From the NCBI GenBank assembly GCA_029263195.1, contig JAJCXX010000068.1, positions 104,939 to 157,063 on the forward strand: DNA of 52,125 nucleotides, given 5' to 3'. The notes below the pieces were generated by a model. That model searched no databases. It was not told where the DNA came from and saw nothing but the letters and a program-made list of their open reading frames with translations. A program made the position numbers and the translations under genes. This DNA comes from Acidimicrobiales bacterium (GTDB lineage Bacteria > Actinomycetota > Acidimicrobiia > Acidimicrobiales > Aldehydirespiratoraceae). This document shows positions 26,948-35,479 of the stretch, piece by piece; positions within the stretch are counted from its first letter, which is position 1; each line of letters starts with the position of its first letter.

Positions 26948-26953
26948 ATCCTA
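26948..26953 (-). promoter_or_regulatory. -10 box TAGGAT of dgt, leaderless type
   Basis: TAGGAT on the minus strand ends 7 nt before the dgt ATG at 26940. Confidence 0.5.
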
Positions 26954-27105
26954 GGTGGTCAGACGACGGCTCGATTCCGTCTTCAGGCCGTACGTCATGG
27001 TGCCCGATGGGGCATTTGTACCTGATGTATAGATGGTTTGGCTCAATTCGACCCTTTGATCTGCCGAAACGAGGTAGTGGATATCCAGCTAGTGAGGGTC
27101 GCGTC

Positions 27106-27705
27106 TTGATCAGGAAACGTCGAGTCCGGGGTGATAGCGGTGTTGCGTTGGTCGAGGCCGCCATCATGACCCCGATCATCTTCTTGTTTCTCTTCTCGAT
27201 CTTCGAGTTCGGTTTCGCTTTCCGTGACTATCTCGCAGTCGGAAACTCGACGCGTGATGGGGCTCGTGAAGCGAGCGTGGCCGGAAACGTGACGGATGCC
27301 GACTACCGGACCCTGAGAGCGATCCAGAGGGCCTCTGCGGCCCTACCCGACGGCACCATCGGTCGAATCGTCGTATTTCGGGCGACAGGCCCTGACGCCA
27401 CGGTGCCGTCGGCTTGTACGACTTCGACGTCGGCAGCGGTGCTGACAGCCAACTCCTGCAACGTCTACCTCGCCGACGACTTCAACGTCGCCAAGGAGGA
27501 CTTTGGTTGTGATCCGACCCCGAACCCGGATCCGGACCCGGACCGATTCTGGTGTCCGACGGACCGAATCGTGTCGGTCGGTACAGGACTCGACTACGTG
27601 GGCATCTGGATGAGCGTGCGCCACGACTACATAACCGGGATGTTCGGTTCGGGCATCACGTTCGAGGACACGACGATCCTCAAAGTTGAACCGCAGGAGC
27701 AGTGA
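27106..27705 (+). CDS. TadE-like pilus-assembly/pseudopilin protein, copy 1
   Basis: A 199-aa single-pass protein. A short basic leader RKRRVRGDSG precedes VALVEAAIMTPIIFLFLFSI, a hydrophobic helix with Glu at +5 after Gly, the prepilin/TadE pattern. The segment FGFAFRDYLAVGNSTRDGAR follows. The extracellular part ends CPTDRIVSVGTGLDYVGIWM and has several Cys. It is a clear paralog of the next gene. I chose TTG 27106 because GAGGG lies 7 nt before it and it begins right before the leader. In-frame ATGs further up would add a non-conserved tail. A possible TATAGA box at 27028 lies 78 nt upstream. Confidence 0.78.
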   Translation: MIRKRRVRGDSGVALVEAAIMTPIIFLFLFSIFEFGFAFRDYLAVGNSTRDGAREASVAGNVTDADYRTLRAIQRASAALPDGTIGRIVVFRATGPDATVPSACTTSTSAAVLTANSCNVYLADDFNVAKEDFGCDPTPNPDPDPDRFWCPTDRIVSVGTGLDYVGIWMSVRHDYITGMFGSGITFEDTTILKVEPQEQ

Positions 27706-28343
27706 TGAACTTGAGAACGTCGCGCAAGGACAGAATCAAAAATGTGAGGTCTAGGCCGAATGGTGAACGGGGTGTCGCCGTGGTGGAGGTGGCGATCATC
27801 CTGCCGCTCCTCGCGATGCTGGTTTCAGGAATCATCGAGTTCGGTATGGCATGGCGTGATTCGCTCACGGTGTCGAGTGGAACCCGCTCCGCAGCCCGGG
27901 TGGTCAGCAATCTCGGCACCAATCGACTGTCGGACTACGAGGCGCTGTTGACTCTCGATGCCGCGCTCGGGGGACTGAGCACTTCCTACGTGGTCGGCGT
28001 CTTGATCTACGACGGTTCCGCCGCCGACGGCGCGGTCCCACCCGCCTGTACGGACGCCAGCAACAATCCCCAGTCGGTGTCCGGCAAGTGCAACTACTAC
28101 ACCGCAGCGATGATCAGTTCGATCTCGATCAGCAACTTCGACGGGCTGGGAGCCACTTCTTGCTCGGCGACGTCGTGGGACCACTTCTACTGCCCAACCA
28201 CTCGAGAGATACATCAAGACCAGGGGTTGGAACAGATCGGGGTCTGGGTTCGAGTGGAGCGTGACTGGTTCACGCACATGTTCCCGGGTCAGGGGCTGAC
28301 CGTCGAACACCAGACGGTCATGAACGCGGAGCCAGGATCATGA
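27705..28343 (+). CDS. TadE-like pilus-assembly/pseudopilin protein, copy 2
   Basis: A 212-aa protein with the same plan as the gene before it: leader ending GERG, then VAVVEVAIILPLLAMLVSGI and FGMAWRDSLTVSSGTRSAAR. Its C-terminal part shares the CPT.R......GL..IGVW..V..DW.T.MF..G.T.E..T pattern. The ATG at 27705 overlaps the previous stop by 1 nt (TGATG) and has AGGAG 5 nt upstream. Pseudopilins of this type help assemble Flp/Tad pili at the membrane. Confidence 0.8.
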   Translation: MNLRTSRKDRIKNVRSRPNGERGVAVVEVAIILPLLAMLVSGIIEFGMAWRDSLTVSSGTRSAARVVSNLGTNRLSDYEALLTLDAALGGLSTSYVVGVLIYDGSAADGAVPPACTDASNNPQSVSGKCNYYTAAMISSISISNFDGLGATSCSATSWDHFYCPTTREIHQDQGLEQIGVWVRVERDWFTHMFPGQGLTVEHQTVMNAEPGS

Positions 28344-29830
28344 ATCGTCATCAGCGTAGACCCATCGAAGAGGGGCGTGAGCGTGGCTACGCGGTCATCC
28401 TCACGTCGCTTCTGATCGTTCCGCTGCTCGGATTCGCCGGTTTCGCCGTCGATGTGGGCGCCTGGTATGTACGCGCCTCGGGGCTCCAGAAGGCCGCCGA
28501 CGCCGCGTCTCTGGCCGGTGTGATCTGGCAGCCTGATTTCTCGACGGCAGACGCTGCCGCGCGAGCGGCGGCGGCGAGAAACGGATTCGTCGACGGAGTG
28601 GACGGCATCACAGTTTCGGTGACCGATTCCGGTTCCGCCGAACTGCAGGTCACCATCACCGACACGAGCGCCGACCTGTTCTTCTCGCAGATCTTCCTCA
28701 ACAATGTGAGGATCTCGCGCCAGTCCGTGGCGGAATACGTGCTGTCGGTTCCGCTCGGCAGCCCGAAGAACTACTTCGGCACCCGAGATCTCATATCGGG
28801 GTCCGAGCGCGAAGGCTTCTCGGCCGCCATCAACGGTGGATGCAACTCTCACGCCAACGGCGGGCAACGCGAGGTCCTCTATCTCGACAACTCGCCCGGC
28901 AGCTGCTCCGGCTCGGTTGCCAACCCCGACTATCAAGGCAAGTACTCCTACCAGTACTACATCGACATTCCGGCTTCACCATCACCCGGCGAAGTCGAGC
29001 TGTATCTTCGTGATCCCAACCAAACTGGTGGACCGTTGGAGATCTACACCTCCGACATCACCACCTACTTCCGGCTTCGGGCACCAGATTTGACACCGTT
29101 CGACGACACCGACAATCCGATCTACGGATCCTGCGGATCGGGTAGCCGCGCCGGCACCGGAGGTAGCTCTGCGGGCGAATACACCTACGACTTCGGAACC
29201 TCCGAGGGGTCGGTCAATATTCTCGGTTCGTCCGACTGGGATCTCTTCTGTCGTATTCCATCGGGTGCGTCGGGCCGCTACATCCTGGAGGTAGGGACCA
29301 AGGCCCCTGAGAACAATTCGGGTTGGACCAACGCCTACGCCATCTTGGCAAAGCCGAATGGTCTCGGCGTCACAACATGTGACACCAGAGTGACGGCAGC
29401 GTGTCCTTCGGTCGTTGCTACCGAGTGGATGTCGATCTTTGCCAACGTGGCGTCGAGTTCTTCTGACTTCTACCTGGCCGAGATCGGTGATCAGCACGCC
29501 GGTAAGACCATGGAAATCACGTTGTTCGATCCGGGTGAGGGTTCCCAAGGAATCAGGATCGTGCAGCCCGGCGGGCTGGGCTACGTCACATTCGACTGGA
29601 CCAGCACCGACGGCCAGTCGGGCAACAACACGACCTACCTCGATGTGACCGGATCGAAGTTCAACGATGACTTCGTGACACTGAGCATCGCGTTGCCGAC
29701 CGACTTCATCGCCACCTATGGGGCAACCGACCGGTGGTGGAAGATCAACTACACGGCCGGCGGTGGCATCACCGACCGCACGACCTGGTCGGTTGAGGTT
29801 GTAGGGGATCCGGTTCGTCTGCTCCGGTAG
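28340..29830 (+). CDS. TadG-like membrane-anchored extracellular protein
   Basis: A 496-aa protein beginning with an N-terminal TadG/Tad-like helix: ERGYAVILTSLLIVPLLGFA, then VDVGAWYVRASGLQKAADAA, typical of the putative Flp pilus-assembly Tad domain. The remaining 350 residues are extracellular and beta-rich, with many Ser/Gly/Asp and a few Cys. They contain two similar stretches that could be Ig- or PPC-like folds. No von Willebrand A motif (DxSxS) is visible, unlike many TadG proteins. It overlaps copy 2 by 4 nt (ATGA). Confidence 0.72.
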   Translation: MNRHQRRPIEEGRERGYAVILTSLLIVPLLGFAGFAVDVGAWYVRASGLQKAADAASLAGVIWQPDFSTADAAARAAAARNGFVDGVDGITVSVTDSGSAELQVTITDTSADLFFSQIFLNNVRISRQSVAEYVLSVPLGSPKNYFGTRDLISGSEREGFSAAINGGCNSHANGGQREVLYLDNSPGSCSGSVANPDYQGKYSYQYYIDIPASPSPGEVELYLRDPNQTGGPLEIYTSDITTYFRLRAPDLTPFDDTDNPIYGSCGSGSRAGTGGSSAGEYTYDFGTSEGSVNILGSSDWDLFCRIPSGASGRYILEVGTKAPENNSGWTNAYAILAKPNGLGVTTCDTRVTAACPSVVATEWMSIFANVASSSSDFYLAEIGDQHAGKTMEITLFDPGEGSQGIRIVQPGGLGYVTFDWTSTDGQSGNNTTYLDVTGSKFNDDFVTLSIALPTDFIATYGATDRWWKINYTAGGGITDRTTWSVEVVGDPVRLLR

Positions 29831-29875
29831 TTCCCGACCGAGGTCAAATGTCACGGGGACGAGCGCCTGAGGTCG

Positions 29876-29881
29876 TACCCT
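29876..29881 (+). promoter_or_regulatory. -10 box TACCCT of obgE, leaderless type
   Basis: TACCCT ends 7 nt before the GTG at 29889, and there is no SD. It gives obgE-proB a promoter independent of the Tad-like operon. Confidence 0.5.
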
Positions 29882-29888
29882 CTGACGA

Positions 29889-31130
29889 GTGTCCGGATTC
29901 GTCGATGAGTGCAACATCAATGTGACAGCCGGTGACGGCGGCGCGGGCTGCGTGTCGTTTCGTCGCGAAGCTCATGTCTCTCGTGGTGGGCCCGATGGCG
30001 GCGATGGCGGCAACGGCGGCACTGTCTGGTTCGTGGCCAACCGAAACGTCGCTTCGTTGCTGGCGTTCCGTGATCATCCCCACCGCAGGGCCGACCACGG
30101 GAAGCACGGCAGCGGCCAGAATCGTCATGGGGCACGAGGCAACGACCTCGAGGTGGCGGTTCCGGAAGGGACTGTCGTACTCGATCACTCGACTCACGAA
30201 CCGCTGGCCGATCTCCTTCATCACGGCGATCGATGGGAAGCGGCAACTGCTGGGCAGGGGGGCCGGGGCAACGCCCGCTTTCTCACCAATCGGCGACGCG
30301 CTCCGGCGTTCGCCGAACAAGGCGAACACGGAGAGGAGCGCTGGCTTCGCCTCGAGCTGAAACTCCTGGCTGATGTGGCCATCGTGGGACTGCCCAACGT
30401 GGGCAAGTCGACCTTCATCAGTCGGGTTTCGGCTGCCAAGCCGAAGATCGCGAACTATCCCTTCACGACTCTCGAACCCAATCTGGGTGTGGTGAGGCTC
30501 GACGACGACTTCGAGATGGTCCTCGCCGACATCCCTGGTCTCATCGGCGGTGCCAGCGAAGGGAAGGGATTGGGTCACCGCTTTCTCCGCCATGTCGAAC
30601 GGGCACGCGTGTTGTTGGTGTTGCTCGACCTATCGGAATGGGATGGCCAGTCGCCGGCGGAGCAACTGGACGTGCTTTTGAAAGAGTTGGGCAGCTACCG
30701 CCCCGAACTCCTCGAACGACCGAGACTGGTGGTTGGATCGCGCGCCGACATCGCGCTCGAGACCGAGTTCGACGGGCTCAAGACCTCTTCGGCCACGGGC
30801 CTCGGCATTCCCGAGACGCTCGGACGCCTGTCGCAACTGGTTGGCGAAGCTCGATCCCATGTACTCCCCACAACCGGTGTGACCATTCATCGCCCCATCG
30901 GTGATCAGGTTGCGATCGAGCGATTCGACGATGGCTCCTGGAATGTGGTTGGCCGGGCCGCGGTGCGAGCCGTGGCGCTGAGTGATCTCACCGACGACCA
31001 GGCTCTCGACTACGCACAGAATCGACTTCGTCAACTCGGGGTGGTGAAGGCCCTTGATCGTGCTGGCGTCAAGACGGGCGACATCGTCCATGTCGGCGAT
31101 TTCAGTTTCGAATACGAGGAAGACCTGTGA
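29889..31130 (+). CDS. obgE: GTPase ObgE/CgtA
   Basis: A 413-aa ribosome-associated GTPase. The Gly-rich Obg domain is residues 1-157 (GGPDGGDGGNGGTVWF). The G domain has G1 GLPNVGKST (167-175), switch I with YPFTTLEP, and G3 DIPGLI. A C-terminal OCT domain ends the protein. The G4 guanine-specificity motif, normally NKxD, reads SRAD (284-287). The Asp is kept but Asn and Lys are replaced, and G5 is SSATG. It acts in late 50S assembly and stringent signalling. It overlaps proB by 4 nt (GTGA). Confidence 0.94.
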   Translation: MSGFVDECNINVTAGDGGAGCVSFRREAHVSRGGPDGGDGGNGGTVWFVANRNVASLLAFRDHPHRRADHGKHGSGQNRHGARGNDLEVAVPEGTVVLDHSTHEPLADLLHHGDRWEAATAGQGGRGNARFLTNRRRAPAFAEQGEHGEERWLRLELKLLADVAIVGLPNVGKSTFISRVSAAKPKIANYPFTTLEPNLGVVRLDDDFEMVLADIPGLIGGASEGKGLGHRFLRHVERARVLLVLLDLSEWDGQSPAEQLDVLLKELGSYRPELLERPRLVVGSRADIALETEFDGLKTSSATGLGIPETLGRLSQLVGEARSHVLPTTGVTIHRPIGDQVAIERFDDGSWNVVGRAAVRAVALSDLTDDQALDYAQNRLRQLGVVKALDRAGVKTGDIVHVGDFSFEYEEDL

Positions 31131-32251
31131 CCTCCAGTCAGGCTTCTCAGACCGCTCAGACCATCGTGGTCAAGATCGGCACGTCGTCGATCACCGACGA
31201 CGAAGGAGCGATCCACAGGGAAGCCGTAGCCGACCTGTGCGATCAGGTGGCCGACGCCAGAGAAGCTGGCCACCGAGTCGTGATCGTGACCTCGGGCGCA
31301 ATCGCAGCGGGTCTTCCCGAACTCGGTCTGGGCGGAGTCAACCGTCCTTCCGACATGATTACCTTGCAGGCTGCGGCCACGGTCGGACAGGGCGCCCTCA
31401 TTCGGGTCTACCGCGAGGAACTCGCACGTCGCGGCCTCGTCGCCGGCCAAGTCTTGCTGGTGGCGATCGATTTCATCATGAGGTCGCAGTACCTGCATGC
31501 CAGAAGCACGATGTCGAAGCTGATTGACCTCGGTGTGATTCCCGTGGTCAACGAAAACGACGCGATTGCCGACGATGAGATCCGATTCGGCGACAACGAC
31601 CGCTTGGCGGCGTTGGTCGCCAACCTCGTCGACGCCGATCTGCTCTTGCTGCTCACCGACACCGCTGGTGTGTTCACATCCGATCCGAGAATCAGTGACG
31701 ATGCCGCTCTGATCGAAGAGATTGAGCGGATAGGCAACCACCACGAGTCGCTTGGCGGAACCACCGGAACCTCCAGAGGCAGCGGAGGCATGTCCTCGAA
31801 GATCATGGCCGCGAAGGTGGCTTCCTGGTCTGGGGTGAGATCGGTCATCGCCGACTCGAAACGCCCCGACGTGGTGGCCGATGCCATCGTGTCCAAAGCA
31901 GGAACGGGCACTTTCGTGAAGGCTCGGCCGGGCCGGATGTCGGCGCGCAAGCTCTGGATCGCCTTCGCGGTGGGATCCCATGGCTCGGTCGTCGTCGACG
32001 CCGGAGCGCGAGCCGCGCTCGAACGCGGCACGTCGCTGTTGGCTGCAGGCGTACGAGATGTGAGTGGATCCTTTGGGGCCGGCGATCCGATCGAGATCGC
32101 CGAAACCGGCGGAGAAGTGTTTGCCAGGGGACTGGCGCGTCACAGCATCGAAGAACTCAAACCCGCTATAGGCCTGCGTAGCGCGGATCTGTCGCCGGGA
32201 TCACCCCACGTGGTTGTCCACGCCGACGATCTCGTCGTTCTTCCGGACTAG
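31127..32251 (+). CDS. proB: Glutamate 5-kinase
   Basis: A 374-aa enzyme for the first step of proline synthesis (glutamate plus ATP to glutamyl-5-phosphate). The amino-acid-kinase domain shows VVKIGTSSITDD, VTSGAIAAG, NENDAIADDE and FGDNDRLAALVA. A C-terminal PUA domain (about 285-374) gives the long form of the enzyme. GTG overlaps the obgE stop. proA, the next step, is 3.2 kb away beyond an opposite-strand block. The TAG stop shares a CTAG with the convergent pspA-like gene. Confidence 0.95.
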   Translation: MTSSQASQTAQTIVVKIGTSSITDDEGAIHREAVADLCDQVADAREAGHRVVIVTSGAIAAGLPELGLGGVNRPSDMITLQAAATVGQGALIRVYREELARRGLVAGQVLLVAIDFIMRSQYLHARSTMSKLIDLGVIPVVNENDAIADDEIRFGDNDRLAALVANLVDADLLLLLTDTAGVFTSDPRISDDAALIEEIERIGNHHESLGGTTGTSRGSGGMSSKIMAAKVASWSGVRSVIADSKRPDVVADAIVSKAGTGTFVKARPGRMSARKLWIAFAVGSHGSVVVDAGARAALERGTSLLAAGVRDVSGSFGAGDPIEIAETGGEVFARGLARHSIEELKPAIGLRSADLSPGSPHVVVHADDLVVLPD

Positions 32252-33006
32252 TCGCCCTCTTCGATGGCCTGCGGTTCGGCTGCAGCTTCGATGCCCAGTT
32301 GCTCCTTGATGGCATCGAGCCGGGCGTGGGCCTCCACATTCCGGGCGGCTTGCTCGATCTCGAGCATCTGCGTATCGATGTTGGCCTCGGTGAGTTCGGA
32401 AACAGCCTTGGCCTTGGCGTAGCGGGCCTCGATCTTCTCGCGAACCTCATCGAAGGAGGGGACGTCGCTTCCGACCGACTCGGACAACGTGTTCATGGCA
32501 GCGTTGACGGTCTCCTGCATGTTGGCCTGGTCGAGTTGGCTGAGCAGGGCCTGGCGCTCGCTCAACCGGTTTTGGAGCAGCGTGGAATTCTGCTCCACCG
32601 CGGCCTTTGCCTGGTCGGAAGCCTCCGACGCCTTGAAGTGCATCGACTTGATACTCTCGATATCGGCTTCGAGCGTGATCAGGCGGTTGGCGAACTGTTC
32701 GGCGGCGCCGAGATACGACGCTGCCTTGTCGTCGGCCCCCGTGGTCTGGGCCTCGTCGGCCATCAAGACCGCTTGGCGGGCGTTGGCGTTGACCCGCTCG
32801 AGTTCCTCGAGCGAGCGGTTGAGCCTCATCTCGGTCTGTTTCTGATTGGCGATGACGCTCGCCGCCTGCTCGCGCAGTCGGCGGTGCTGATCCTTGGCCT
32901 CGCTGATCGCTTGCTCGAGTTGGATCTTGGGGTCGGCTGACTCCTCGAAGTTCCCGCCCAGCTTGGCCACCAGATATTTCCAACGCTTTTTCAGATACTG
33001 AAGCAT
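32248..33006 (-). CDS. PspA/IM30 family protein
   Basis: A 252-aa, almost entirely alpha-helical protein. It starts MLQYLKKRWKYLVAKLGGNF, then DPKIQLEQAISEAKDQHRRL, the characteristic PspA beginning with an amphipathic helix and coiled coil. PspA/IM30/Vipp1 proteins are ESCRT-III-like and bind stressed membranes. ATG 33006 is set by the conserved N-terminus and a TACCAT box 6 nt upstream. The frame stays open upstream without family similarity. murJ lies just behind it on the same strand. Confidence 0.9.
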   Translation of the reverse strand: MLQYLKKRWKYLVAKLGGNFEESADPKIQLEQAISEAKDQHRRLREQAASVIANQKQTEMRLNRSLEELERVNANARQAVLMADEAQTTGADDKAASYLGAAEQFANRLITLEADIESIKSMHFKASEASDQAKAAVEQNSTLLQNRLSERQALLSQLDQANMQETVNAAMNTLSESVGSDVPSFDEVREKIEARYAKAKAVSELTEANIDTQMLEIEQAARNVEAHARLDAIKEQLGIEAAAEPQAIEEGD

Positions 33007-33012
33007 GAGCCG

Positions 33013-33018
33013 ATGGTA
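33013..33018 (-). promoter_or_regulatory. -10 box TACCAT of the pspA-like gene, leaderless type
   Basis: TACCAT on the minus strand ends 6 nt before the ATG at 33006, with no SD between. Confidence 0.45.
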
Positions 33019-33064
33019 GTTCCTGGAAGCGGCGGGTATCGGACCAGGGACGGAGTGGTCCGCG

Positions 33065-34702
33065 TCAGTGCCAGAGAATCTTCCGGATCGGGCGAAGAAC
33101 GAGACTCGATTCGGCGATACCCAAACGGAACGCCACGACCACGTAGACCAGACCCGATGCACCGAGAGCGATCACTGCCGCGGGGATGGTCGGCCAATCC
33201 TCAACCAATCTGGAGAGAACCGCACCTACCAGAAACGCAACGGCAGCTGGAGCAGCGAGAGCCCGCAGCGGTTCGGCGATGGGTCGCAATTCGGGGAGGT
33301 GTCGGCGAGCCAGTCGGTCGAGCAGAATCATCTCTGTCCAGGCTGATGCCGCGAGTCCGAGACCGAGACCGACCGATCCGAGATGCACGACCCCTCCGGT
33401 GGATCTGATCGCATTGTCGAGCGGACCGAAGCCACCGATGGAGCCGACCAGATCGCCGTCGGCCACGACTACCCGATCGAACGGGAACATCAGTGCGGCA
33501 CCGACCGCCGCGGTGACGCCCACTCTGAGGGCAGCGATCTTCGCCGGTCCGCGTGTGTCGCCAACGGCATACATGGTGTTCTGAAGAAATCGGCTGGCAC
33601 CCACCGCTGGAAGGCCGAGGGACATTGCAGCCAGTGTGAGCCAGACCCCAGCCGTGTCGTCGGCGCCGAACTTCCCGTGTTCGAGTATGGCCCCGATCAC
33701 CGGTCGACCAACCGATATGTAGGCCGCCGCTGTGAACATCATGAAGAAGCTGATTCGTCTGAGACCTCGGCCGGCCCGATCGATGATCGCAGCCGAATCA
33801 CCCACCAGTCGGCTCATCTCGGGGAGTTCGGCGGCCGCCACGCTCATCGCGAACACCGACACAGGCAGGATGTAGAAGATCTGGGCGAAGCCGATTATCG
33901 AGATGGCACCGGCCGCCAGTAGCGAAGCCAAGGCCAGATCGACGAATGCCGAGATCTGGACCACGCCGCGCCCGAGAAGCACTGGGACGAATCGATGCTG
34001 GACCTGGCGCAGGTCCGGATCGCCAAAGCCGAAGACGAGCCGGATGTCGGGGGCCACCTGCCTGACGGTGGGAAGCTGAACCGCCACTTGCAGGACCGCG
34101 CCGACCAGCATGGCCCAGGCCAAGGCATCGATTGTGCTGGTGGAGGAGGCTCCAACGATGCCTGCGAACACGAGCACGGCGACCTGGGCCACGTTCCAGA
34201 CCACAGGGGCAATGTAGGAGAGGAAGAAACGCCGATGGGTGTTGAGCACCCCGAGACACCACGCCGAGAACACCAGCACCCCGGCGCCGATCGTGGTGAT
34301 CTTGACTAGGGGGACGGTGAGGTCACGTGTCGGGGTCGGTAGCCCCGGAGCGATCAGAGACGTGAGCGGTCCGGCCAGAAGCACACCGGCCAGCACCAGC
34401 GTGGTGGTGACGACCACGAGTGCGCCGGCGACGGCTCCGGCGAGGCGTGCGGCCCGCTTCTGTTCGCCCCTTTCGATGAGGTCGGCGTATACCGGAATAA
34501 ACGAGGCCGACAGAGTTCCCTCCCCCAGCAGGTTCTGGAGCAGATTGGGAATCTTGATGGCGTTACGGATCGCGTCGGTGGCGATACTCACGCCCAGCAC
34601 GTGACCCAGGGCGACCTCCCGAATAAGGCCCGCTACTCTCGATGAGAGAATCCCTGCGGCCACCAAGAACGAACCCGACTTCTTGACACCCGTGTCGGTC
34701 AC
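33065..34702 (-). CDS. murJ: Lipid II flippase MurJ (MviN family)
   Basis: A 545-aa polytopic protein with about 14 hydrophobic segments. MviN/MurJ signatures include SRVAGLIREVALGHVLGVS near the N-terminus, NLLQNLLGEGTLSASFIPVY and a later AVGASRFLQNTMYAVGDTR. It moves lipid II across the membrane and so supplies the RodA/PBP2 machinery encoded 13 kb upstream. GTG overlaps the stop of the preceding unknown gene by 4 nt (GTGA), so the two are co-translated. Confidence 0.93.
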   Translation of the reverse strand: MTDTGVKKSGSFLVAAGILSSRVAGLIREVALGHVLGVSIATDAIRNAIKIPNLLQNLLGEGTLSASFIPVYADLIERGEQKRAARLAGAVAGALVVVTTTLVLAGVLLAGPLTSLIAPGLPTPTRDLTVPLVKITTIGAGVLVFSAWCLGVLNTHRRFFLSYIAPVVWNVAQVAVLVFAGIVGASSTSTIDALAWAMLVGAVLQVAVQLPTVRQVAPDIRLVFGFGDPDLRQVQHRFVPVLLGRGVVQISAFVDLALASLLAAGAISIIGFAQIFYILPVSVFAMSVAAAELPEMSRLVGDSAAIIDRAGRGLRRISFFMMFTAAAYISVGRPVIGAILEHGKFGADDTAGVWLTLAAMSLGLPAVGASRFLQNTMYAVGDTRGPAKIAALRVGVTAAVGAALMFPFDRVVVADGDLVGSIGGFGPLDNAIRSTGGVVHLGSVGLGLGLAASAWTEMILLDRLARRHLPELRPIAEPLRALAAPAAVAFLVGAVLSRLVEDWPTIPAAVIALGASGLVYVVVAFRLGIAESSLVLRPIRKILWH

Positions 34703-35415
34703 TGGATGTCGTCCACGGCGTCGAGTCCGAGCCTGAGCGACTCGAGTTCACCCACGACTCCGTCGATGGCATCGGAGACGGTGTCGGCCTCATCGGTGAC
34801 GAGTCCGTGTGCGGCCATTTCGGCCGCTCTGGTGACCGCCTCATCGAGTCGGGCGTTGAGGATCTCCAGACGGGTCGTGATCTCCGTCTCGCGGTCGCCC
34901 ATGCGCTGGTGTGCCGCAATCTCGAACTCGGCGGACTCCACTTGCGCCGGGTGTGAGCCCTCATCTGACTTCACCTTCCGGGCGGATCGGATGTCGATGC
35001 TCCGGCGGGCGTCGGTCAGATGCTGAGCGCGGCGGGCCACCTCCCAACACTCCTGTACCCCGTGATCGACTCTCATGCCGATCTCGTTGAGTCGTTCGCG
35101 GAGCGGCCCATCGGTCACACGGTTGATGGCCTTGGAGAAACCTCGTTGCGCTCGCAGCGATCGCTTCACGAGAAGCCGCCACGGCTCACGGATGGCAAAG
35201 GGGTCGATGTCGTTGGCTCGAGCGCGGGTGCGCGCCGCCAGCCGCCGCGAGCCGATGATCTTGAGAGTCCACACGATCACGGCGATGATGACGGCCGCCC
35301 ACCATGGGAGACCGGCGAGAGAGGCCAGAAGGACCGACGCGCCAACGAGAATGACCGTTGTCGGGGAGAACATCGCGATCAGCGCCACTGGTTCGAGGCG
35401 CGACTGACGGGGCAC
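34699..35415 (-). CDS. Unknown membrane protein with a cytoplasmic helical C-terminus, co-translated with murJ
   Basis: A 238-aa protein that I do not recognise. The first 55 residues hold two hydrophobic helices (about 7-31 and 36-53) separated by a short turn. A basic segment (SRRLAARTRARAN) follows, so the remaining 180 residues should be cytoplasmic. They are largely helical, with heptad-like stretches and an acidic end. The GTG start has AAAGG 6 nt upstream. The 4-nt overlap with murJ and the nearby pspA-like gene suggest a role at the membrane or cell wall. Confidence 0.7.
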   Translation of the reverse strand: MPRQSRLEPVALIAMFSPTTVILVGASVLLASLAGLPWWAAVIIAVIVWTLKIIGSRRLAARTRARANDIDPFAIREPWRLLVKRSLRAQRGFSKAINRVTDGPLRERLNEIGMRVDHGVQECWEVARRAQHLTDARRSIDIRSARKVKSDEGSHPAQVESAEFEIAAHQRMGDRETEITTRLEILNARLDEAVTRAAEMAAHGLVTDEADTVSDAIDGVVGELESLRLGLDAVDDIQ

Positions 35416-35465
35416 ACATCACCTTTGGGTCGATCGTTGCAGGGGAGGCTAGTCGCGGCTCCGAC

Positions 35466-35471
35466 TACGAT
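35466..35471 (+). promoter_or_regulatory. -10 box TACGAT of proA, leaderless type
   Basis: TACGAT ends 8 nt before the GTG start at 35480. No SD is seen. Confidence 0.45.
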
Positions 35472-35479
35472 GGTCGCTC

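Noticed and set aside
26965..26981. T-arm-like stem-loop GACGG CTCGATT CCGTC after dgt
   Set aside because: It resembles a tRNA T-arm, but the upstream sequence cannot form an acceptor, D- or anticodon arm. It may be an att remnant or chance.
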